Positions 35,555 through 44,456 of a DNA stretch of 64,000 nt are shown here, piece after piece (positions within the stretch are counted from its first letter, which is position 1; the number at the start of each line of letters is the position of its first letter). The notes below the pieces were generated by a model. The model saw only the letters and a program-made list of their open reading frames with translations, was not told where the DNA came from and ran no database searches. Both the position numbers and the translations under genes were made by a program. The stretch comes from Myxococcales bacterium (lineage in GTDB: Bacteria > Myxococcota > Polyangia > Nannocystales > Nannocystaceae), in assembly GCA_016793465.1 (NCBI GenBank), contig JAEUJW010000013.1:1-64000 (forward strand), given 5' to 3'.

Positions 35555-37534
35555 ATGCGCACCGCCAACGCCTCGTCCGGGCCCGCCGCGACCACCTCCT
35601 CCGCGCCGTCTGCGGGGTCCGGAGGCCGCGCCGTCGGGTGGGGCGCCAGCCTGCGCTGGCGGGGCCGCACCGTCGCCGATCGCCGCATCCACGGGCCCGT
35701 GGTCGTCGGCGAAGATCCCGCCTGCAGCTTCGTGGTCCACGGCCTCGGCCCCGCCGCCACCGTCGCCGCCGGCGACCGCCTGCTCGGCTTGCCCGGCGGC
35801 GAGGGCCGCGTGTTCACGGCCCACAGCCCCGACGGCCGCGACTTCACCGCCCCCTGCACCCTCGCCCCCGGCGAGCGCGCCGAGCTCCGCCTCGCCGACG
35901 AGCTCACCCTCGAGCTGCGCCGCGAGCACTACGACAGCCTGCCGCTGGCAACCCTGCTCGACGCCCGCTACCTCGCGCGCCAGCTCGTGCTCGGCGCGGT
36001 CGCCGTGGCCGCCGTCGCCCTGCTCGTGCGCATCGAGGCGCCGACCAACACGCTCGAGCTCCGCGGCGACCCCGAGGCCGAGGCCGACCCCGACTCCGCC
36101 CTCGTGCGCGCCATGTTCGTCGCCGCCGCCGTGGCGCCGCCCGTGCCCGTCACCCATGAGCTGTTCACCTTCGCGGCCCCGCCGGCTCCGCCGCCGCCGC
36201 CGCCGCCGTCCGCCGCGCCGATGCCGATCCTCGCCGAGGCCGAGGTCGCCGTCCCGGTCCCGCTGGCCGAGGTCGACGCCCCGGCCCCCGACCAGCCCAG
36301 GCGCCGCCGCAAGCCGCGCTCCGAGCCCGTCGAGATGGTCGAGCAGACCGCGATCCTCGGCGTGCTCAACCACGACAGCGACGTGCTGGCGATGCTGAGC
36401 GGCGACGCCGACGTGCTCGACAGCGTCGAGGGCGGCGTGATCGGCGGCGTGATCGGCCGCGTCGAGGGCGGGGTGGTCGGCGGGGTGGTCGGCGGCGTGG
36501 TCGATCGTCAGCCCGTCGCCACAGTCACCAACATCCCCGTGGGTCAGGGCACCATCCTCGTCGACGATCCCTACGTGCCCCACGTCGAGGTCCCCACCGT
36601 CGGCGAGGCCCCCGCGCCGTTCGAGTCCGACATGGGCCCCGGCTCGGGTCACGACGAACCGACCGCGCCGCCGTCCGGCCCGAACAGCCACACCGCCGAC
36701 GGCGCCGAGCTCACCCGCGGCGACGGCGGCCTGGCCGCCGTCGCCCCCCTCGATCGCTGCGACGACCCCACGCTGGTCCGCAAGTCGCAGGTCGACGTCG
36801 TGTTCGTCGTCGACGTCTCGACCACCATGACCTTCATGCTCGATCGCATCGAGAAGCAGATCGCCCAGGTCGACGCCGAGGCCCGCGCGCAGGCCCTCGA
36901 TCCGCGCTACGGCCTCGTCGTGTTCGTCGACGACGTGCTCGTCGCCAACGCCGGCAAGGCCTACCCCGACATCGCCGCCCTGCAGACCGACCTCGCGAAG
37001 TGGCAGGCCTTCACCGCGACCAACCGCCAGATCCACTCGACGGCGCTCAACCTCGACTGGCCCGAGAACACCCTCGACGCCGTGCACGCCGCCGCCACGA
37101 AGTTCGACTGGCGCCCCGCCGAAGCCACCCTGCGCATGATCGTGCACGCCACCGACGACGACTTCGGCGAGGCCCCGGCCGTGCAGAGCCAGCAGGCCGT
37201 CCAGCACACCTACGCCGAGACCGTCGACGCCCTGCGCGCCGCCGAGGTGCGCATGTTCAGCTTCGCCGCCCGCGTCGGCGGCCAGTGCGAGTGCCTCGAC
37301 GTCCGCGCCGGCCTCTACACCCGCCACAACGGGCGGCCCTCGCTGCCCGAGTCCACCGGCGGCGCCGTGTTCGACATCGACGACGTCGCCGCCGGCAAGC
37401 TCGCCTTCTCGTCCGCCGTCGCCGGGGCCGTCCGCAGCGCCACCTGCACCCGCTACCCGCTGCTGCCCGCCGCGGCGCGGCGACAGCCCGCCGCGAGCGC
37501 CGAGGTCGACCCCGCGTTCGGCTCCGGCGAATGA
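35555..37534 (+). CDS. Membrane-anchored vWA protein with Gly-Val repeat
   Basis: The 659-residue protein has an N-terminal beta-rich region (about 20-140) with FHA-like features (VVGEDPACSFVVHG), then one membrane helix (about 145-165, LVLGAVAVAAVALLVRI). A Pro-rich stretch follows, then a GGVIGGVIGRVEGGVVGGVV repeat (about 293-316) like that of AgmX/TonB-like proteins. The C-terminal vWA domain (from about 408) has the MIDAS start VVFVVDVSTTM and then GLVVFVDDVL and MIVHATDDDF. Cys in CECL and TCTRYPLL may form disulfides. The layout suggests a cytoplasmic regulatory head and an extracytoplasmic metal-dependent binding domain. The ATG at 35555 has GGAGG five to ten bases upstream; a TTG start at 35543 is less likely. 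Confidence 0.75.
   Translation: MRTANASSGPAATTSSAPSAGSGGRAVGWGASLRWRGRTVADRRIHGPVVVGEDPACSFVVHGLGPAATVAAGDRLLGLPGGEGRVFTAHSPDGRDFTAPCTLAPGERAELRLADELTLELRREHYDSLPLATLLDARYLARQLVLGAVAVAAVALLVRIEAPTNTLELRGDPEAEADPDSALVRAMFVAAAVAPPVPVTHELFTFAAPPAPPPPPPPSAAPMPILAEAEVAVPVPLAEVDAPAPDQPRRRRKPRSEPVEMVEQTAILGVLNHDSDVLAMLSGDADVLDSVEGGVIGGVIGRVEGGVVGGVVGGVVDRQPVATVTNIPVGQGTILVDDPYVPHVEVPTVGEAPAPFESDMGPGSGHDEPTAPPSGPNSHTADGAELTRGDGGLAAVAPLDRCDDPTLVRKSQVDVVFVVDVSTTMTFMLDRIEKQIAQVDAEARAQALDPRYGLVVFVDDVLVANAGKAYPDIAALQTDLAKWQAFTATNRQIHSTALNLDWPENTLDAVHAAATKFDWRPAEATLRMIVHATDDDFGEAPAVQSQQAVQHTYAETVDALRAAEVRMFSFAARVGGQCECLDVRAGLYTRHNGRPSLPESTGGAVFDIDDVAAGKLAFSSAVAGAVRSATCTRYPLLPAAARRQPAASAEVDPAFGSGE
36431..36502 (+). 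repeat. Six 12-bp coding repeats (GGVI/GGVV)
   Basis: Six units of 12 bp based on GGCGGCGTGATC; the third unit is divergent. They encode the Gly-Gly-Val-Ile/Val run of the vWA protein. Confidence 0.85.
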
Positions 37535-37811
37535 GCGCGCCCCGACGCGGGCGTCGTCGTGACACCCGCGCGGTGCTGCCCGATCGCAGCGCCAGCGACG
37601 TCACGCGCGTGCGGGGTCCGAGCGCCACGCCCGGGTGCACGTCGCCCCCACGATCCCGGCGCGCGCGTCGTCGGGAGCTCCCGCCAGCGCCCGCGAGGCC
37701 GTGTCGCCATGGCCGGCGACGGCAGCGACGACGCCCCCGCGCGCGGAGGCCGACGACGGCCTCGCGATGGGCAGCGCCACCGACGTCGCGCTCGCCAGCG
37801 CCGGCCGGTGA

Positions 37812-37817
37812 TACGAT
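37812..37817 (+). promoter_or_regulatory. Putative -10 box TACGAT for lipoprotein operon
   Basis: TACGAT ends eight bases before the ATG at 37826. The 291 bases between this gene and the vWA gene hold no other recognisable element. Confidence 0.4.
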
Positions 37818-37825
37818 GCCGGGCC

Positions 37826-40279
37826 ATGCGCTGGCTTCGATCGATGGGCGTGCTCGTGCTGTTCGGCTGCCCCGGCGCCGACGACAGCGCGACAGGTGCG
37901 ACGACCGGCGCGACCGCCGGACCCGACGCCACCACCCCGACCGGCGGCCCCACGAGCCAGCCGACGAGCACCGATCCGACCGCGACCGACGCGACCGACG
38001 CCACGTCCCCGACGAACGCCTCCGGTGATCCGACCGGCGACCCGTCCACCGACCCCACCGCGGATCCGACCGCCGGCGGCGGCACGTGCGACGACGACTC
38101 GCCCGGGCCCGCCCGCGTGGTCCGCCTGCCGTCGCCGTCCGGCGCCGTCGTGTGGACCGCGCCGACGATGGACAAGATCCTGCGCGAGGCTCCGCCGCCG
38201 GACACCGCCGCCGACGCGCTGCGCATCCACGCCGCGCGCAACGAGGTCGAGCCGTTCCAGATCGCCGTGCGAGCCGACGTCGCCGCCAGCGTCACCGCCA
38301 CCGTCACCCCGTTCACCGGCCCGGGCTCGATCGACGGCATCACGCTCCACCGCGTCGACTACGTCGCCATCGGCGCGCCCTCCGACGCCGGCTCCCTCAT
38401 GAGCCCGCAGGTCCCCGATCCGCTGGTCCCGATCGCGCTCGGCTCCGCGGTCCCGGCCCCCGCCGGTCAGAACCAGCCGCTGTGGTTCACCGTCACCATC
38501 CCCGCCGACGCCCCCGCCGGCGACTACGCGGCCACCCTCGACCTCACCGTCGGCGGCGACGCCGTCGCCATCCCGCTGCAGCTCCACGTCTTCGACTTCA
38601 CGCTGCCCGCCGAGATCGGCTTCGACGGCAACTGGAACGCCAGCTTCCAGGACCTCGGCGGCGGCGAGAGCCTCAAGAAGGTCCAAACCCTAAAAGACTT
38701 CTTCCACGCCCACCGCCTCGTCCCGTCCTCGGTCGCGTGGCCCGCCGGCACCAACTACGACGGCGGCATCACCTACGACTGCGACGGCCAGTTCACCGAG
38801 GAGGACAACGCCTACGACATCTCGCAGCTCGGCCCCGAGTACATCGACGGCGTCGGCTGGAACGGCGTCGGCTTCCCCTCGTTCCAGGCCATGGACTTCG
38901 TCGACAACGCGACCCCGCGCCCGCAGAACTTCTGCGGCGTCGACCGCGGCCCCGATCACTACGGCACCCCCGAGTACAACGCCGAGTGGTCGCAGATGCT
39001 CACCGCGCTCGCGACCTACCTGCAGTCGAAGGGCTGGATCGACAAGGCCTACTACTACGTGCAGAACGAGCCCCAGGGCCCGCCCGACTACGACCTCGCC
39101 GCCTACCTCGCGCACCTCACGAGGCAGGCCGCGCCCGACCTCCGCATCGTCGTCAGCGAGGAGCCGAAGCCCGAGATCGTCGACAACCCGATGGCCATGG
39201 GCAGCAGCTACGACCTGTGGTGGGCCAACCTCTCCGCCTTCGAGCCGACCTACGCCGCCGCGCGTCAGGCCGCCGGCGAGCAGGTGTGGTGGTACTTCCT
39301 CTACGGCGACCTGCCGCCGCACTTCAACCCGATCACCATCGACCACCCCGGCCTCGAGACGCGCATCGCCCACTGGGCCGCCTGGAAGTACCGCGTCCGC
39401 GGCTTCGCCTACTACTCGGTCACCGGCTGGGGCAGCGACCCGATCAACGACCCGCGCCCGCAGGGCACGGGCCAGGCCGGCGACGGCTTCCTGCTCTATC
39501 CCCCGCAGGACGGCCAGCTCGTGACCAGCATCCGCTGGGAGCTGCTGCGCGAGGGCGTCGAGGACTTCGAGTACCTCCGCCTCGCGGCCGGCGGCGACGT
39601 GCCCGCGACCCCCGACGTCCCCGCCGGCTGCGACTGCTCGGTCGCCGGCGCCGTCTCCTCGATCACCGCCTACACCCGCGACAGCGCCGCCCTCATGCAG
39701 CTGCGCGACGAGCTCGGCTACTACCTCGAGGGCGCGCGCGCCGGCTGCCCCTCGCTGGTGTCGATGGCCCCCGGCGTGCACCCGCGCGCCGCCTACTACA
39801 TCAACTTCCAGGACCCCGCCGGCGATCCATCCGCCGATCCGCTCACAGTGAACGGCCACGAGTGGCTCAAGATCGGCTGGAACGCCTACGACGCCGACCT
39901 CGGCTTCGGCTGGTCCGGCCCCTTCATCGGCGACCCCGCCATCATGAAGACGCAGTACCTCGCCGACGCGCCCGTCGACGAGCTCCAGCGCAGCATCATC
40001 TACAACGACTACGGCCGCACCGATACCTTCAACTGGGACATCGAGCACGGCGCCTACACGATCACGGTCAGCGTCGGCTGGCACGACAAGACCTACGCCG
40101 CCCACCGCGTGATCGTCGAGGGCGCCCCGCTGTTCGACTCCGTCGCCACGTCCCCCGAGACGCCCTACCTCGTCGCCTCCGTCGACGTCACCGTCGCCGA
40201 CGGCAACCTCACCCTCGAGGCCGGCCAGATGGACGAGTACACCATGCTCAACTGGCTCAGCATCGAACCCAAGGACTGA
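37826..40279 (+). CDS. Lipoprotein with DUF4091 glycosidase-like domain and C-terminal beta-sandwich
   Basis: An 817-residue precursor with lipobox VLFGC (about residue 15) and a Thr/Asp/Gly/Pro linker to about 85. The main part (about 100-650) resembles DUF4091/GH123-like proteins. LDLTVGGDAVAIPLQLHVFDFTLP ends the N-terminal beta-domain, WIDKAYYYVQNEP lies in the barrel with an acidic pair, and IRWELLREGVEDFEYLRL is the DUF4091 signature. The last 160 residues form a malectin/galactose-binding-like module (INFQDPAGD, IIYNDYGRTDTFNWDIEHG). A surface-attached glycan hydrolase is a reasonable guess; no substrate can be named. The parallel beta-helix gene follows three bases later. The ATG at 37826 gives the lipobox. 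Confidence 0.75.
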   Translation: MRWLRSMGVLVLFGCPGADDSATGATTGATAGPDATTPTGGPTSQPTSTDPTATDATDATSPTNASGDPTGDPSTDPTADPTAGGGTCDDDSPGPARVVRLPSPSGAVVWTAPTMDKILREAPPPDTAADALRIHAARNEVEPFQIAVRADVAASVTATVTPFTGPGSIDGITLHRVDYVAIGAPSDAGSLMSPQVPDPLVPIALGSAVPAPAGQNQPLWFTVTIPADAPAGDYAATLDLTVGGDAVAIPLQLHVFDFTLPAEIGFDGNWNASFQDLGGGESLKKVQTLKDFFHAHRLVPSSVAWPAGTNYDGGITYDCDGQFTEEDNAYDISQLGPEYIDGVGWNGVGFPSFQAMDFVDNATPRPQNFCGVDRGPDHYGTPEYNAEWSQMLTALATYLQSKGWIDKAYYYVQNEPQGPPDYDLAAYLAHLTRQAAPDLRIVVSEEPKPEIVDNPMAMGSSYDLWWANLSAFEPTYAAARQAAGEQVWWYFLYGDLPPHFNPITIDHPGLETRIAHWAAWKYRVRGFAYYSVTGWGSDPINDPRPQGTGQAGDGFLLYPPQDGQLVTSIRWELLREGVEDFEYLRLAAGGDVPATPDVPAGCDCSVAGAVSSITAYTRDSAALMQLRDELGYYLEGARAGCPSLVSMAPGVHPRAAYYINFQDPAGDPSADPLTVNGHEWLKIGWNAYDADLGFGWSGPFIGDPAIMKTQYLADAPVDELQRSIIYNDYGRTDTFNWDIEHGAYTITVSVGWHDKTYAAHRVIVEGAPLFDSVATSPETPYLVASVDVTVADGNLTLEAGQMDEYTMLNWLSIEPKD

Positions 40280-40282
40280 CCC

Positions 40283-41836
40283 ATGCGCCGCACCCTCGTC
40301 GTCGCCGTGTTCGTCGCCTGCAGCCCCGGCGACGCCGACTCCACCCCGAACACCGAGACCACCACCGCGACGACCGCCGCCGACGCGTCGACCCAAAGCA
40401 CCTCACTCGCGCCCACCTCCGGCGATCCGGACACCACCGCGACCCCGCCGACCTCGACGACCCCACCGCCGAGCACGACGACCGGCGAGACCGAGACCGG
40501 CCCGACGAGCGACCCCGACGACACGACCACCGCCGACACGACCACCGGCGACCCCGCGTGCGGCGACCCGCCGCTGTGGGACGACGGCCTCGCGCCCACC
40601 AACAGCGTACACGTCGCCGTCGACGGCCTCGACGCGGCCGGGTGCGGCCCCGAGGACGCGCCCTGCGCCACCCTCACGGGCGCGCTCGCGGTCGCCGGCC
40701 CCGGCACCGCGATCGTGCTGCACAGCGGCCAGTACGCGCCCGACCAGTTCCTCGAGGTCCAGGGCCAGCCCGGCGCCCCGATCTGGATCGGCGGCGCCGA
40801 CGGCGAGCCGCGCCCCGTGATCACGGGCGGCGGCGAGGCGCTCCACCTCACGCGACCGCGCCACGTCATCCTCCACGACCTCGAGATCACCGGCGCCGCG
40901 TCGAACGGCGTCAACATCGACGACGGCGGCGACTACGGCGACCCCGAGGCCGCGCGCTACGTCGGCCTGCGCCGCGTCTCGATCCACGACATCGGCCAGG
41001 GCGGCAACCAGGACTGCCTGAAGCTGTCCGGCCTCAACGACTTCTTCGTGGTCGACAGCGAGTTCGCCGGCTGCGGCGGGGGCGGGCAGGGCAGCGGCGT
41101 CGATCACGTCGGCTGCCACCGCGGCGTGCTCGCCGGTAACACCTTCGCGGACATCAGCGGCAACGCCGTGCAGGCCAAGGGCGGCTCCGAGGACCTCGAG
41201 ATCCGCCACAACGTCATGCGCGAGGCCGGCGAGCGCGCCGTCAACATGGGCGGCTCGACCGGCCTCGAGTTCTTCCGCCCCCCGCTGACGCTGCCCGGCC
41301 CCAACTTCGAGGCCCGCGACATCCGCGTGGTCGCCAACCTCATCGTCGGCGGCCAGGCCGCGCTGGCGTTCGTCGGCTGCGTCGACTGCCTGGCGGCCGA
41401 CAACACGATCGTCCGCCCGCACAACTGGATCTTCCGCATCCTGCAGGAGACCGTCGACACCGACGGCTACACGTTCCTGCCCGCGAGCGGCGGCGTGTTC
41501 CGCAACAACCTCGTGGTCTTCGATCGCGGCGACCTGTCGACGTACGTCAACATCGGCGGCGACACTGACCCGGCCTCGTTCACCATCGCCAACAACCTGT
41601 GGTTCGCCGCCGACGACCCCGCCCAGTCCGACCCGTCCGGCGACCTCCCGGCGCCCGAGAGCGGCGGCATCGTCGGCCAGGACCCCGCGCTCGTCGACCT
41701 CGCCGGCGGCGATCACCGCCTCACCGCCGCGAGCCCGGCGGTCGGCGCCGGCCTCGCGCCCGCCGCCGCCGCCCACGACCTCGACGGCAACTGCTGGCGC
41801 GACCCGCCGAGCATCGGCGCCCACGAGCTGCCCTGA
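40283..41836 (+). CDS. Lipoprotein with right-handed parallel beta-helix
   Basis: A 517-residue precursor with a short signal and lipobox VFVAC, a long Thr/Pro/Asp linker (to about 95), then a repetitive beta-helix. Typical rungs are HVILHDLEITGAASNGVNID, VVDSEFAGCGG, GVLAGNTFADISGNAVQAKG and LEIRHNVMREAG, ending DGNCWRDPPSIGAHEL, a common C-terminal motif of such proteins. The fold occurs in pectate lyases, epimerases and adhesins. It begins three bases after the DUF4091-like gene, so the two are almost certainly co-expressed as a surface carbohydrate-active pair. Catalytic residues are not identifiable. Confidence 0.78.
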   Translation: MRRTLVVAVFVACSPGDADSTPNTETTTATTAADASTQSTSLAPTSGDPDTTATPPTSTTPPPSTTTGETETGPTSDPDDTTTADTTTGDPACGDPPLWDDGLAPTNSVHVAVDGLDAAGCGPEDAPCATLTGALAVAGPGTAIVLHSGQYAPDQFLEVQGQPGAPIWIGGADGEPRPVITGGGEALHLTRPRHVILHDLEITGAASNGVNIDDGGDYGDPEAARYVGLRRVSIHDIGQGGNQDCLKLSGLNDFFVVDSEFAGCGGGGQGSGVDHVGCHRGVLAGNTFADISGNAVQAKGGSEDLEIRHNVMREAGERAVNMGGSTGLEFFRPPLTLPGPNFEARDIRVVANLIVGGQAALAFVGCVDCLAADNTIVRPHNWIFRILQETVDTDGYTFLPASGGVFRNNLVVFDRGDLSTYVNIGGDTDPASFTIANNLWFAADDPAQSDPSGDLPAPESGGIVGQDPALVDLAGGDHRLTAASPAVGAGLAPAAAAHDLDGNCWRDPPSIGAHELP

Positions 41837-41848
41837 AGAATCGACCCC

Positions 41849-42529
41849 TCACACGAACGGCGAGCGCACCGGCGGCCGCTTCGGCGTGGTCACCCCGAGC
41901 TCCGCGTAGCTGGCCCGCAGGTAGGTCGCGTCGATCGCCCCGACGTCCGCCGGCGCCCCGCGGGCCGCCCGCAGCGCCGCGCGCCACAGCCCGCGCGGCG
42001 CGACCCCCGGCTCGTGCTGCCCCCACGCCGGCGCGCCCGAGCCGACCACCTGCGCACCTGACCCATCGGACATGTCCGCAAGCGCCTGGTCGAGCGGACA
42101 GACGCGCTCCGCCCCGCGCGCCGCCGGACCGTCCGCGCCGACGTCGAACCACCCCGCATAGACCTCGCCGCGCCGGGCGTCGATGGTCGCCAGCACCGCC
42201 CCGTCACGCGCGGCCCCGCCGGCCACCGCCGCCAGCGTCGACACCGCGTACAGCGGGCAGGGCAGGGCCAGCGCCAGCCCCTTGGCCGTGGCCAGCGCCA
42301 CCCGCGTGCCGGTGAACGTGCCCGGCCCGACCCCGCACGCGATCGCCGCGAGCTCCCGCGGGCTCACCCCCGCCGCGCTCAGCAGCGCCGCGATGCGCGG
42401 CCCGAGCAGCTCCGACCCCGGACGCGCCCGGTCGTCGTGGCGCGCCTCGGCCACCAGCTCGCCGTCCGAGCGCCCGAGCGCGAGCGCCGTCATCGGCGTG
42501 GACGTGTCGATCGCCAGCAGCCAGCCCAT
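41849..42529 (-). CDS. tsaB: tRNA threonylcarbamoyladenosine biosynthesis protein TsaB
   Basis: TsaB is the ASKHA-fold partner of TsaD and TsaE in making t6A37 of tRNA. The 226-residue protein begins MGWLLAIDTSTPMTALALG, then ELLGPRIAALLSAAG, GVGPGTFTGTRVALATAKGLA (strongly diagnostic), YAVSTLAAVA and IDARRGEVYAGWF. The length is typical. Its ATG shares one base with the stop of rseP (TGATG), so it is translated right after rseP. This pairing with the membrane protease is not a universal arrangement and is probably convenience of transcription. Confidence 0.93.
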   Translation of the reverse strand: MGWLLAIDTSTPMTALALGRSDGELVAEARHDDRARPGSELLGPRIAALLSAAGVSPRELAAIACGVGPGTFTGTRVALATAKGLALALPCPLYAVSTLAAVAGGAARDGAVLATIDARRGEVYAGWFDVGADGPAARGAERVCPLDQALADMSDGSGAQVVGSGAPAWGQHEPGVAPRGLWRAALRAARGAPADVGAIDATYLRASYAELGVTTPKRPPVRSPFV

Positions 42530-44166
42530 CACGCGATCCACCGCATGATGTCGTTGCGCAGCGCGATCAGCAGCAAGAGCAGCAGGATCACCAGCCCGAT
42601 CGCGCTGGCGACCTCGCGGGCGCGCTGGCTGAGCGGGCGGCGCCTCGCCGCCTCGACCGTGAAGAACAGCAGGTGCCCGCCGTCGAGGATCGGGATCGGC
42701 AGCAAATTGACGATCCCGAGGTTGATGCTGAGCAGCGCCATGACCCGCAGCACGGTCCCCGGCCCCTGCTCGACCGCCATGCCCGCGACGTCGAAGATCC
42801 CGATCACCGAGCTGAGCTCGTCGACCCCGCGCTGGAGCGTCACCATCTGCCGCAGCGTCGTCCAGATCGTGACGATGTTGGCCCACGTCTCGTCGACCGC
42901 CGAGCCCAGCGCGTAGGTGAAGCGGCCGCGGATCGGCTCGGCCTCCGGCACGTCGAAGCTGCGGTAGGGCTCGGCGCCGAAGTGGAGGTAGCTCTGCGGT
43001 TGCTTGTAGATCCCGCGGTAGTTGACGACCGCCTGGGTCACCTCGATCTCCCGCGGCTGCCCGCCAGGCGACTGGATCGTCAGCTTCAGCGGCTGCTCCC
43101 CCTTGCGCTCGAGCTGATCGCGCAGGCGCTCCCACCGCGTCACCGGCTTGTCGTCGATCGCCAGGATGCGGTCGCCCGCGGCCAGCCCGGCCCGCGACGC
43201 CGGCGAGTCGGGCTCGACGTGGCGGATGAACGTGTTCGCCGGCAAAAGGCCCGTCATCATCCCGCTCTCCTGCTTGCGCAGCAGGCGGGCGTGGTTCGAC
43301 TCGAACCACAGATAGTTGCCGAACTCGCCGCGCACCGGCCGCGCGCGCAGGTACGTCAGCCGCAGCGAGGTGTCGCGCGTGCGCTCGAGCTCCCGCTCGA
43401 GCTGCTCGACGGTGGCGATCGGCTCGCCGTTGATCGACGTGATGATGTCTCCGGTCCGCAGCCCCTCGGTGTACGCGGGCGACGACGTGTCGACGATCCC
43501 GACCTGCGGCGCGTAGATCCACGGCGTCACTCCAAGGATGCCGTGCGCCTCCTGCTCGCCGACCGCGTTCTTCACCATCGTCTTGCGCGGCGTCACGAAG
43601 CGGTCGAAGCGCACGCCCTCGCGGTCGATCTGCACCCGCAGCTCCTGCTCGGGCGCCACCTGCACGCGCTCCCGCATCTCCTGCCACGAGTGCACGTCGT
43701 GCTCGTCGATGGCGACGATGCGGTCGCCCGGCTGCAGATCGCTGGCCGCCGCCGCCGAGTCGTCGAGCACGGTCCCGACGATCGGCGGCGCGACCGTCGT
43801 GTGCCCGAGGAAGAACGCGAAGTAGAGCAGGATGGGCAGCAGCAGGTTGGCCAGCGGACCCGCCCCGAGCACCATGTAACGGGCCCACAGCGGCTTGTTG
43901 CGCAGCGCGCGGTCGGACTCCGACGTCGGCACGTCCTCCTCCGGCGAGGCGCCCAGCAGGGTCACGTATCCGCCGAGGGGGATCGGCGCGATGCGGTACT
44001 CGGTCTCGCCGAGGCGGACGCGGGCCAGCGACGGCCCGAACCCCAGCGAGAAGCGGACCACCTTGACGTCGACCAGCTTGGCCGCGAGCAGGTGGCCGAG
44101 CTCGTGCACGAAGATCAGCGGCCCGATCAGCAGGACGCCGTAGAGAATCCACGTCACCCAGCTCAT
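42529..44166 (-). CDS. rseP: RseP/S2P-family intramembrane zinc metalloprotease with three PDZ-like domains
   Basis: RseP cleaves transmembrane substrates such as anti-sigma factors and signal-peptide remnants. The 545-residue protein has FVHELGHLLAAK (HExxH, first helix), GFGPSLARVRLGETEYRIAPIPLGGYV, and NLLPIPILDGGHLL (the second zinc-ligand motif, N/DG). Between them I count three PDZ-like units: about 130-185 (SDLQPGDRIVAID), 225-290 (GLRTGDIITSINGEPI) and 320-390 (GLAAGDRILAIDDKPV). E. coli RseP has two and is about 450 residues, so the extra length is explained by a third. The ATG at 44166 (MSWVTWILYG) gives the proper first helix. Confidence 0.92.
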   Translation of the reverse strand: MSWVTWILYGVLLIGPLIFVHELGHLLAAKLVDVKVVRFSLGFGPSLARVRLGETEYRIAPIPLGGYVTLLGASPEEDVPTSESDRALRNKPLWARYMVLGAGPLANLLLPILLYFAFFLGHTTVAPPIVGTVLDDSAAAASDLQPGDRIVAIDEHDVHSWQEMRERVQVAPEQELRVQIDREGVRFDRFVTPRKTMVKNAVGEQEAHGILGVTPWIYAPQVGIVDTSSPAYTEGLRTGDIITSINGEPIATVEQLERELERTRDTSLRLTYLRARPVRGEFGNYLWFESNHARLLRKQESGMMTGLLPANTFIRHVEPDSPASRAGLAAGDRILAIDDKPVTRWERLRDQLERKGEQPLKLTIQSPGGQPREIEVTQAVVNYRGIYKQPQSYLHFGAEPYRSFDVPEAEPIRGRFTYALGSAVDETWANIVTIWTTLRQMVTLQRGVDELSSVIGIFDVAGMAVEQGPGTVLRVMALLSINLGIVNLLPIPILDGGHLLFFTVEAARRRPLSQRAREVASAIGLVILLLLLLIALRNDIMRWIA

Positions 44167-44302
44167 CGCGGGCCCTCGCGGCGACAGATTCGGGCGAACT
44201 CGCCCGCACGCTGGGATCGGCCGATCATCGCGGACCTCGTGGATACTCGACACATGGGGTCCAGGTCCATGACCCCCGGCTGGAGACAGCGTTTCTTGCG
44301 CC

Positions 44303-44320
44303 TACAGTGACAGGGGTCAC
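44303..44320 (+). promoter_or_regulatory. Inverted repeat GTGAC-N4-GTCAC overlapping a TACAGT box
   Basis: GTGACAGGGGTCAC (44307-44320) overlaps TACAGT (44303-44308), a possible -10 box about 150 bases before the PA14-like lipoprotein gene. The arrangement fits an operator over a promoter. The rest of the 290-base gap shows only a weaker TACACT near 44355. Confidence 0.4.
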
Positions 44321-44456
44321 GGGCGAGCATCGCCCACGCGTTGCTTCTCTCCGTACACTTGTCCGCCCCTCAGGACCAGGCCACATCGGCCCTGAATCAC
44401 CTCTGAGGCCGGACGTCTACCCGCCTCAGTTTTTGCCCTCCACGAGGAAAGTTTCG

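Noticed and set aside
43290..43308. Perfect inverted repeat GTGGTTCGA-C-TCGAACCAC, resembling a tRNA T-arm
   Set aside because: It lies in the rseP coding sequence at conserved-frame codons and no acceptor, D or anticodon arm can be built around it.
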